Assembly (NCBI GenBank): GCA_945948775.1 | Contig: CAMFCK010000015.1 | Location: 1-9,420 of the forward strand | DNA length: 9,420 nucleotides | From: an uncultured Clostridia bacterium | Lineage (GTDB): Bacteria > Bacillota > Clostridia > UBA1381 | Direction: 5' to 3' | Shown here: positions 1 to 6,165 of the stretch, piece after piece | How the letters are laid out: every line of letters begins with the position of its first letter | Numbering within the stretch: the first letter of the stretch is position 1 | Program-made: the position numbers and the translations under genes | The notes under the pieces: model-generated | The model's input: only the letters and a program-made list of their open reading frames with translations | Told to the model about the DNA's origin: nothing | The model's database searches: none

Positions 1-731
1 TCACCTTTTTGCGTTCAAGTGAGGCGATAGACGGTGCTGTTTGGATTGACAAGATTATGATAAAGGGAGGCGTTCCTGCACCAACTGCTGCCGCTTCAAA
101 GACAATAGAGTTTTATGGGGACTCATTTACCGTAGGTTATGGTGACAATACTGCGGAATGCGGCAGTGTGAAGTGTGCGCTTAATACAGATACATGGAAT
201 TCCTATGCCGGAATTACGGCGCGTACGCTTGGCGCAGAAGCGAGTATAATTGCATATTCGGCTATGGGCTTGCATACTAACTATTTCGGAGTTGACGACA
301 GGAGTATTGAAAATCAGTTTGGGCTGTCAGATATAAGAGTAAATATCGGTGACGCACATACTGCATGGAATTTTGCAAAAGAGCCTGACATGGTTGTTGT
401 ATTTTTGGGTACCAACGACAATAATGGGGATCAGTCTGCAAGTAAGGCGCAAACATTTACTGACGCTTATGAAAGCTTTGTAAATAATATCAGGGAGAAA
501 TATCCGGACGCGCATATATTGCTGCTTTCCGCACCGCAGACGAAGGTAGGGAATTTTGAACCTGAAATCACCTCGCTCTATGAGAAGAGCTTTGCAGGTG
601 ATTCTAAAATACATCGTTATGTATTAAAGAATTTTGAGAATTCCGGTCTTGATTATCATCCGACAGCCGCACAGCAGCAGGCTATAGCGGAGGAACTTGT
701 AGCAGTAATTAATGGGATTAATCCGTTTTAA
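1..731 (+). CDS. CE2-like SGNH/GDSL acetyl esterase, 3' part (5' end outside window)
   Basis: Partial gene, about 243 codons visible. The frame is already open at base 3, so the TTG at 9 is not a convincing start and the N-terminus lies upstream. The first visible residues (IDGAVWIDKIMIKGG) look like the last strands of the N-terminal beta-sandwich of carbohydrate esterase family 2. An SGNH hydrolase domain follows: the nucleophile motif FYGDSFTVGYGD (Ser codon 123-125), the block II Gly in YSAMGLH, block III FLGTNDNNGD (Asn near 414-416), and the C-terminal DYHP with the catalytic His at 657-659. CE2 enzymes remove O-acetyl groups from xylan, mannan or other acetylated glycans; the substrate cannot be read here. 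Whether the protein is exported is unknown because its N-terminus is missing. It lies upstream of a glycosidase gene in the same direction, with a terminator hairpin between them. Family assignment is fairly secure; exact specificity is not. Confidence 0.8.
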   Translation, partial: TFLRSSEAIDGAVWIDKIMIKGGVPAPTAAASKTIEFYGDSFTVGYGDNTAECGSVKCALNTDTWNSYAGITARTLGAEASIIAYSAMGLHTNYFGVDDRSIENQFGLSDIRVNIGDAHTAWNFAKEPDMVVVFLGTNDNNGDQSASKAQTFTDAYESFVNNIREKYPDAHILLLSAPQTKVGNFEPEITSLYEKSFAGDSKIHRYVLKNFENSGLDYHPTAAQQQAIAEELVAVINGINPF

Positions 732-756
732 TCAATTCGAATTATAAAAAGTTATG

Positions 757-800
757 ACGGGACTGTTTTGCGGTCAATGTAAAACGGTCTCGTTATTTTA
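757..800 (+). terminator. Intrinsic terminator after the esterase gene
   Basis: The arms at 757-769 and 781-793 form a 13-bp stem with two G-U pairs and an 11-nt loop (770-780). A T-rich tail (tatttta) follows at 794-800. It starts 26 bases after the esterase stop codon. The tail is not a pure U run, so termination may be incomplete and some transcription may reach the next gene. Confidence 0.7.
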
Positions 801-849
801 TAAATATATCAAAGCTGAATTCCTGCGCGGAAAAGGCAAATAATCAGTT

Positions 850-856
850 GGAAGGA
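850..856 (+). promoter_or_regulatory. Ribosome site deciding the glycosidase start
   Basis: GGAAGGA at 850-856 is only about 2 bases from the ATG at 858, too close to serve it. It is 10 bases from the in-frame ATG at 867. This favours 867 as the start. The protein then begins MNFRQVHLDFH, which is also where I recall relatives beginning. Confidence 0.6.
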
Positions 857-866
857 AATGAATAAG

Positions 867-2831
867 ATGAATTTCAGACAAGTACATTTGGATTTTCACA
901 CAAGTGAAAAAATTCCGGCAATAGGCAGCAGATTTTCAAAAAAGCAGTTTCAGGAGGCGCTGAAAACCGGACATGTAAACTCTGTTACTGTATTTGCAAA
1001 ATGTCATCATGGCTGGGCGTATCACAAAAGCAGCGAAAACATAATGCACCCTAATCTCGGCTTTGATCTGCTGAGGGAGGAAATTGAGGCGGCTCATGAA
1101 ATAGGTGTGAAGGCTGTTGTATATCTTTCTGCCGGTCTGGACGAAAAAACAGCAGTGCGTCATGCGGACTGGCTGGTAAGAAATAAGGATGAAAGCACAA
1201 CATGGGTTCCGGATTTTTCAGTACCGGGCTACCATAAGCTATGTATGAACTCGCCATATCTTGATTATCTTTTGAAGGAGCTTGCAGAGGTATGCAAAAA
1301 CTATGATGCTGACGGGATTTTTCTTGATATTGTAGGAGTTCAGCCCTGTTATTGCCGTAACTGTATGAATGCTTTGGAAGGAAGGGGGCTTGATCCATAT
1401 GACGAAAAAAATGTTGTGGCATTGGCGGAGGAGGTCTACGCAAATTACACAAGGCGAGTGCGCGAAACGGTTGACAAGTTCCGCCCCGGACTGCCGGTGT
1501 TCCATAACGGCGGTCATATAAGGCGCGGACGGCGAGATTTAGCTCATATGAACAGTCACCTTGAAATTGAAAGTCTTCCTACAGGCGGATGGGGATATGA
1601 TCATTTTCCGCTTACGGCACGATATGTACAGAATCTCGGCATGGAATATGTAGGTATGACCGGAAAATTTCATATAACGTGGGGAGAATTCGGCGGCTTT
1701 AAGCATCCGAATGCACTAAGGTATGAGGCTGCCCTTTCTGCAGCAAACGGTGCAAAATGTTCGGTAGGAGATCAGCTTGCTCCGGACGGCTGTATGGATA
1801 TGGAAACCTACCGTCTGATTGGCGCTGCTTATTCAGAGCTTGAGGAAAAAGAACCGTGGCTGGATAATGTTGCATCTGTTGCCGATGTGGGACTGCTTTC
1901 TTATGAATGTATATCAGGCGACTTTTCTGCTACTCAGGCCTCTGAGACAAATGATATAGATGCAGGAGCCTGCAGAATTTTATTGGAGGGAAAATATCTG
2001 TTTGATGTTATAGATCTTGAGTGCCGCTTTGATAAATACAAAGTTATTGTGCTGCCTGATGCTATTGATTACAGTGAGAAACTTTATAATAAGCTTAAAC
2101 GCTTTGTTGAAAACGGAGGAAAGCTCCTTGCAACAGGGGAGTCGGGATTGGATTGCGCTAAGGAAAATTTTGTTTTTGATTTTGGCGCGGTCTGCAAAGG
2201 GAGGAATGAATATTCACCGGATTATTTCCGACCTAAGGTACCAATGGAAGGCTTGGGAGATACAGGATATATCATATATGAAGACGGAATGAGAATAGAA
2301 GCAGTACAAGGTGCCCAACTGGCTATTAGAGAAGAACCGTATTTTAACCGTGCAAGGGAGCATTTTTGTTCACACAGAAACACCCCTGACAGCGGACGCT
2401 ATGGCGGCGCAGGAATGACAGCAGGAGGCGATGGAATATATATTGCATGGAAAATATTCACAGAATATGCCCGTATAGGGAGCATATCCGCAAAAAAAAT
2501 GGTTATATATGCGCTTGATCAATTGCTTGGAGCAGATAAATCAGCAGTAAGCAGTCTGCCGGCGCAGGGCATAATGACACTGATGACGCAAAATGACAGA
2601 AAAATCCTGCATTTGTTATACGCAAGTCCTGTTTGCAGAGGAAAAGGGATAGAGGTCATTGAGGATATTATACCGTTATATAATGTGAAGGCGGCGGTTA
2701 AGCTTGACAAAAAGCCGAAAAGAGTGTATATTGCTCCGCAGATGCATGAGCTCGAATTCGATTATACAGATGGTACTGTAAATATTACTGTGCCGGAGGT
2801 TTATAATCATCAAATGGTAGTATTTGAGTAA
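867..2831 (+). CDS. GH151-like glycosidase (GHL6 + trimerisation domain), probable alpha-L-fucosidase
   Basis: 654 residues from the ATG at 867 (657 if the ATG at 858 is used). The first ~340 residues are a TIM-barrel-like domain of the 'hypothetical glycosyl hydrolase 6' type: MNFRQVHLDFHTSEKIP, VTVFAKCHHGWAYH, KAVVYLSAGLDEK, DADGIFLDIVG with a likely catalytic Asp near residue 154, the Cys cluster PCYCRNC, then VFHNGGHIRRGRRD, HLEIESLPTGGWGYDHF and ITWGEFGGFKHP. Around residue 395 the segment YKVIVLPDAIDY followed by FVENGGKLLATGES is typical of the beta-galactosidase trimerisation (flavodoxin-like) domain, and a beta-rich C-terminal part follows. This architecture matches GH151, whose characterised members are alpha-L-fucosidases. 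There is no signal peptide, so it should act in the cytoplasm on imported oligosaccharides. It follows the esterase gene, which supports a glycan-utilisation locus. The domain call is firm; the fucosidase activity is inferred, and another alpha- or beta-glycosidase is possible. Confidence 0.72.
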   Translation: MNFRQVHLDFHTSEKIPAIGSRFSKKQFQEALKTGHVNSVTVFAKCHHGWAYHKSSENIMHPNLGFDLLREEIEAAHEIGVKAVVYLSAGLDEKTAVRHADWLVRNKDESTTWVPDFSVPGYHKLCMNSPYLDYLLKELAEVCKNYDADGIFLDIVGVQPCYCRNCMNALEGRGLDPYDEKNVVALAEEVYANYTRRVRETVDKFRPGLPVFHNGGHIRRGRRDLAHMNSHLEIESLPTGGWGYDHFPLTARYVQNLGMEYVGMTGKFHITWGEFGGFKHPNALRYEAALSAANGAKCSVGDQLAPDGCMDMETYRLIGAAYSELEEKEPWLDNVASVADVGLLSYECISGDFSATQASETNDIDAGACRILLEGKYLFDVIDLECRFDKYKVIVLPDAIDYSEKLYNKLKRFVENGGKLLATGESGLDCAKENFVFDFGAVCKGRNEYSPDYFRPKVPMEGLGDTGYIIYEDGMRIEAVQGAQLAIREEPYFNRAREHFCSHRNTPDSGRYGGAGMTAGGDGIYIAWKIFTEYARIGSISAKKMVIYALDQLLGADKSAVSSLPAQGIMTLMTQNDRKILHLLYASPVCRGKGIEVIEDIIPLYNVKAAVKLDKKPKRVYIAPQMHELEFDYTDGTVNITVPEVYNHQMVVFE

Positions 2832-2836
2832 ATAAT
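2829..2836. repeat. Left copy of 8-bp direct repeat TAAATAAT
   Basis: TAAATAAT here overlaps the glycosidase stop codon (2829-2831) and recurs at 3089-3096. The two copies bracket the hairpin block, as target-site duplications would. The motif is all A/T, so chance is possible. Confidence 0.4.
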
Positions 2837-2934
2837 GTCTACTGAACAAATGGTTTTGCGAAACCATTTGTGTGAAATTTACAATTTCACACCTAAAAAT
2901 AGCATTAAAATGCTATTTTTAGGTTCACGACATT
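2834..2934. repeat. Four-way junction A: outer stem plus three hairpin arms
   Basis: Read directly from the sequence. The outer stem pairs AATGTC (2834-2839) with GACATT (2929-2934), and after a small internal loop TGAA (2843-2846) with TTCA (2924-2927). Inside are three abutting arms with no unpaired base between them. Arm 1 (2847-2870) has 10 bp and loop TGCG. Arm 2 (2871-2891) has 9 bp and loop TAC. Arm 3 (2892-2923) has 15 bp around AA. All Watson-Crick pairs in the arms are perfect. The arms are unrelated to each other in sequence. It begins 3 bases after the glycosidase stop codon. No U tract follows, so it does not look like a simple terminator. Function unknown. Confidence 0.85.
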
Positions 2935-2936
2935 GA

Positions 2937-3091
2937 TTGACTGACTGTTTGTGTCGGATGTCGGGAGACGACAGCCGACACAAAGTGCAAGGTTTTTGGC
3001 AAAAAAGCACAAAAACCTTGCACCTGAACAATTCTGAAACGCTTTCAAAACGCTATGCGGCTGCGTTTCAGAATTGTTCAGCAGTCATTAA
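2937..3091. repeat. Four-way junction B: outer stem plus three hairpin arms
   Basis: Same design as junction A, starting two bases after it. The outer stem pairs TGACTG (2942-2947) with CAGTCA (3082-3087). It can be extended to 2937-2940 / 3088-3091 by bulging C2941, with one G-U pair. Three abutting arms follow with no spacer bases. Arm 4 (2948-2984) has 10 bp, an A/G mismatch, then 5 bp, with loop GGAGA. Arm 5 (2985-3023) has 14 bp with an A-rich 11-nt loop. Arm 6 (3024-3081) has 19 perfect bp with a 20-nt loop that holds a minor CGC/GCG hairpin. It ends about 55 bases before the activase start codon. It may act as RNA (leader or processing structure) or as DNA (cruciform, mobile palindrome); the sequence does not decide. 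Confidence 0.85.
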
Positions 3092-3096
3092 ATAAT
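3089..3096. repeat. Right copy of 8-bp direct repeat TAAATAAT
   Basis: Second copy of the motif at 2829-2836, directly after the closing stem of junction B. The bases flanking the two copies differ on both sides, so the repeat is exactly 8 bp. Confidence 0.4.
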
Positions 3097-3144
3097 AAAT
3101 ATACATTATTAATGCGCTCAAAATCTTAGAGCAGGGAGAAGTAA

Positions 3145-3846
3145 ATGAGGATTTTTCAAAAGGGGTTTAATTACTCGCAGGACGGTCCGGGGAATCGTCT
3201 GGTTTATCACCTTATGGGCTGCAATCTGTCCTGCAAATGGTGTTCCAATCCGGAGGGGATGGATATTGACGGAAAATGCACCGAATTGACAACCAAGGAA
3301 ATTGTTGAAGAGATTCTCTCATGCAAAGCGATGTTTTTTTCCGGCGGCGGAGTTACCTTTTCCGGCGGCGAGCCTACTCTGCAATTTACCGAGCTTTCAG
3401 AGCTGCTGAGACTGCTTAAGCAAAAAGGCATAAACACAGCAATTGAAACAAACGGAACACATAAGGAGCTTATCAGTCTGTTTCCGTTTATTGACCATTT
3501 GATGATGGATTTTAAGCACTACGACTCCGAAACTCACCGTAAGTGGACCGGCGCCGGCAATGAAACGGTACAGGCTAATTTTAAAAGTATTGCAGCTTCC
3601 GGTAAAAGAGCGCTTATCCGAATCCCCGTGATAAACGGATTTAATAATTCTCCTGACGGCTTTGTCAGCTTTTTCAGAGAATTTAATGTAGAAAATATAC
3701 GCTTTGAAATTCTTCCGTATCATGAATACGGCAGGGTAAAGTGGGATAAGCCATACGAGGTAACAAACGGCTTTATTACAAAAGACGACGTGGAAAAATT
3801 TGAGAAGATGTTTAATGAAAACGGTCTGAAAACAGTACGTATGTAG
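3145..3846 (+). CDS. Radical-SAM glycyl radical enzyme activase (no ferredoxin domain)
   Basis: 233 residues. The ATG at 3145 has GGGAG at 3134-3138, 6 bases upstream. The protein should use S-adenosylmethionine and a [4Fe-4S] cluster to abstract hydrogen from the glycine of the partner enzyme encoded next. The cluster motif CNLSCKWC gives Cys26, Cys30 and Cys33 (CX3CX2C). SGGGVTFSGGEPTLQ (residues 66-80) is the SAM-binding region typical of the family, followed by AIETNGT, HLMMDFKHYD and IRIPVINGFNNS. The opening GFNYSQDGPGNRLVYHLMGC corresponds to the usual YSIHDGPGIRT...GC segment. The WCSNPEG text resembles activases that carry two extra [4Fe-4S] clusters, yet here only about 33 residues separate CWC from SGGG, with just Cys45 and Cys60 in between, so that ferredoxin insert is absent. 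Its stop codon TAG (3844-3846) overlaps the ribosome site of the next gene, which indicates co-expression with it. Confidence 0.9.
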   Translation: MRIFQKGFNYSQDGPGNRLVYHLMGCNLSCKWCSNPEGMDIDGKCTELTTKEIVEEILSCKAMFFSGGGVTFSGGEPTLQFTELSELLRLLKQKGINTAIETNGTHKELISLFPFIDHLMMDFKHYDSETHRKWTGAGNETVQANFKSIAASGKRALIRIPVINGFNNSPDGFVSFFREFNVENIRFEILPYHEYGRVKWDKPYEVTNGFITKDDVEKFEKMFNENGLKTVRM

Positions 3847-3857
3847 GAGGCGGGAAA

Positions 3858-6164
3858 ATGGATAAAATTTACAGTGCAGAGCAGATAACCATGCTGGCAA
3901 AGGAGCTGTTCCGGCATGAACGAAGCAAAAAGCGGCTGGACGGCTGGTTTTTAGCTAAAGAAATCGAATGTGAATGTGCCGGAAAATATGACAGCTTTGA
4001 TGCGGAGACAAGGAAGGCGTACATCTTAAAAGAGATCGTATCACGCATACCGCTTGAAATATCTGAGTACAGCATTTTTGCCGGAACCCAGGACGATGCC
4101 TTTGCCGCAAGCTATGCGCTTATAAATCCATCCTTTAAGGTGGAGGAATTCAGCGGCTACTGTGATCCGACAGCGGTTTTTGGCGATATTGAGCCGAACA
4201 GCGAATTTACTGAGGAGAGAATCAATAAGGTAAAGGCCGAGTATTCAAAATCTGCATATGTAAGCGAGCTTACACAGGTATATACCAAAGCGGAAAAAGA
4301 TACAAAAGAGGTCGCTTATTTTGTGGAGCAGGTCACAGGACATCTTATTCCGGATTTCAGGTATGCTTTAAAGCACGGTGTGGCAAAAATGATGGAGATC
4401 GCGGCGGAGCCGATGAAGCTTGCATTGGAAAGCGCGATCATACTTGCCGGGCGTTACGCTGATATTGCAGAATCACAGCTTGACTCGGCAGACAATGAAA
4501 GAAAAAAGCGGCTTGAATTTATGATAGAAACGCTTAACAATGTCCCGAAGAAGGGCGCGTCAAATCTCTTTGAGGCTATTCAGATGTTCATGCTGCTGTG
4601 GCAGGTAATGTGTCTTGAGCAGGCACCTAATCCGTTTGCGTTTTCGGTGGGAAATGCCGACAGAATTTTTGAACCGTACAGAAACGGACTCAGCAGAGAG
4701 TATACCGCCGCACTGCTGAAGCATTTTTTGGTGTTCTTTAATGTTGCTGACAGAAGCTGGGCAATTTCGCAGAATATATTAGTCGGGGGCAGAAATACAG
4801 ACGGCACGGATCTTACAAATGAAACCTCATATGCGCTTTTGGATGCGTACTATGATATGAATATGCCGCAGCCGATACTGTCGGTCAAGCTGCACAAAAA
4901 CACTCCCGACAAGCTGTACAGAGAGCTTGGACGCTTCTTCTTCACGCCGGGCATTCTCACCCCGTCGCTGTTTAATGACGACTCGCTTTATGCCGCGCTC
5001 GGAGCAGGCGGTGTAGACGCAGAGGATCTGCCTGACATCTCGGTAGCCGGCTGTCAGGAGCCGCTCATCATGGGTAAGGATAACGGAAATACTACAAACA
5101 GCTGGCTTAATCTGCCGAAAATTCTTGAGCTTACATTGAGCGGCGGCGTTTCGCTTTTAACAGGAGAGAGGCTTGCCGATCTGCCCAAGGGAAATTTAAA
5201 AACTCTGAGGGAGGATTTTTACAAAAACGTGGAGCTGTATGCGTCACGCATGGCGGAGAGTGCAAACGGAGCTGCAAAAGCACTGTCTAACGAAAAGGTG
5301 CCTTTTTTGTCCTGCTTTATGGGCGGGCTTGAAAGCGGAATTGACCTGCGCGATACAACAAAACAGGGAACAAAGTATAACGGCAGCGGATGCCTTATCC
5401 ATGGAATATCTATAATTGCGGACAGCTTTATTGCCGTAGATGCGCTGCTTGCAGAGCATCCCGAATATGAGGAAAAGCTGCTTGACGCACTTGGGAATAA
5501 CTTTGAGGGATATGATGACATACGTGAATTTCTGCTTTCATGTCATAAATTCGGAAATAATATTACCGACGTGGATAACGAGGCTGTAGAGGTTGCCGGA
5601 AGGGTTGCCGATATAGTATCGGCACAGAAGAATTATCTTCAAAACAGCTTTCGTCCTGATTTTTCCAGCCCGTCAACACACCTTTTATACGGTTATTGGG
5701 TAGGGGCTACTCCCGACGGCAGAAAGGCAAGAGAAATGCTGGGCTATGGCGTTGATCCGCTCTTTGGCGAGGCAATAAACGGTATGGGCTTCCGTATGCT
5801 TTCGGCTCTCAAGCTGCCGTATGAAAAGATGGTGGGCGGTTATGCATCGCATCTGGGTATTGACCCTAAGTATTTCAGGGCGGACAGCTATGAGGGCAAG
5901 GGCATGGAGTTTAAAGAAAAGATAGTAAATCCGCTCTTTTTCTCCTCTGACAGTAAAAAGGTCGCGCCGTTTTATCTCTATGTTAATGTTACCACTCCCG
6001 AAACACTCAGAAAGGTTCAGGCAGAACCGAAAAAGTATGCGCCAAGCGGCGTGTATATTATGAGAATACACGGTACATTTGTGAATTTTCTTGATTTGTC
6101 ACCCGCAATTCAGGAGGATATCATAAAGCGACTTGACCCGAAATCAACGGCAATGGGGGCATGA
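3858..6164 (+). CDS. Divergent pyruvate formate-lyase-like glycyl radical enzyme (probable C-O lyase/dehydratase)
   Basis: 768 residues, close to the usual 760-850. AGGAGG at 3845-3850 lies 7 bases before the ATG. The large PFL-type barrel spans roughly residues 1-640 and the glycine-radical domain 650-768. Cys399 and Glu401 in SVAGCQEPLIMGK match the GC-x-E pair (thiyl radical and general base) of dehydratase-type members rather than the Cys-Cys of true pyruvate formate-lyase. GATPDGRKA (616-624) and KLPYEK (652-657) are family landmarks. The radical glycine is Gly739 in MRIHGTFVNFLDLS, followed by AIQEDIIKR. Two things are unusual: the loop reads R-I-H-G-T instead of the common R-V-(S/C/A)-G-Y, and the position 14 after the Cys, Asp in glycerol dehydratase (Asp447), is Thr413. 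The gene sits between its activase and a sugar kinase plus isomerase, so a sugar-phosphate-type substrate is inferred. E. coli YbiW/PflD, which open anhydrohexitol 6-phosphates, are a precedent. The exact reaction is unknown. Confidence 0.88.
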   Translation: MDKIYSAEQITMLAKELFRHERSKKRLDGWFLAKEIECECAGKYDSFDAETRKAYILKEIVSRIPLEISEYSIFAGTQDDAFAASYALINPSFKVEEFSGYCDPTAVFGDIEPNSEFTEERINKVKAEYSKSAYVSELTQVYTKAEKDTKEVAYFVEQVTGHLIPDFRYALKHGVAKMMEIAAEPMKLALESAIILAGRYADIAESQLDSADNERKKRLEFMIETLNNVPKKGASNLFEAIQMFMLLWQVMCLEQAPNPFAFSVGNADRIFEPYRNGLSREYTAALLKHFLVFFNVADRSWAISQNILVGGRNTDGTDLTNETSYALLDAYYDMNMPQPILSVKLHKNTPDKLYRELGRFFFTPGILTPSLFNDDSLYAALGAGGVDAEDLPDISVAGCQEPLIMGKDNGNTTNSWLNLPKILELTLSGGVSLLTGERLADLPKGNLKTLREDFYKNVELYASRMAESANGAAKALSNEKVPFLSCFMGGLESGIDLRDTTKQGTKYNGSGCLIHGISIIADSFIAVDALLAEHPEYEEKLLDALGNNFEGYDDIREFLLSCHKFGNNITDVDNEAVEVAGRVADIVSAQKNYLQNSFRPDFSSPSTHLLYGYWVGATPDGRKAREMLGYGVDPLFGEAINGMGFRMLSALKLPYEKMVGGYASHLGIDPKYFRADSYEGKGMEFKEKIVNPLFFSSDSKKVAPFYLYVNVTTPETLRKVQAEPKKYAPSGVYIMRIHGTFVNFLDLSPAIQEDIIKRLDPKSTAMGA

Positions 6165-6165
6165 A

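Noticed and set aside
734..743. Palindrome AATTCGAATT after the esterase stop
   Set aside because: Short, A/T-rich, and no promoter or gene organisation suggests an operator.
2892..2923. Arm 3 as an intrinsic terminator for the glycosidase gene
   Set aside because: Its T run is inside the stem; GGTTCACGACATT follows, with no U tract, and the arm is part of a larger junction.
3035..3047. Catabolite-responsive (cre)-like sequence TGAAACGCTTTCA
   Set aside because: It is one base shorter than the 14-bp cre consensus, lies within arm 6 and its loop, and the matching half is explained by the hairpin.
3074..3104. Promoter with -35 TTGTTC and -10 TATACA before the activase
   Set aside because: The spacer is about 19 bases and the -35 match is poor; the A/T-rich stretch may contain the promoter but no boxes can be assigned.
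2832..3144. CRISPR array or tandem repeat
   Set aside because: The hairpin arms differ in sequence and length, with no repeated unit and no spacers.
6133..6165. Earlier TTG start for the kinase
   Set aside because: It would place 11 residues inside the previous gene that do not resemble any FGGY N-terminus; the ATG at 6166 gives the standard MKAIGLDIGTTS start.
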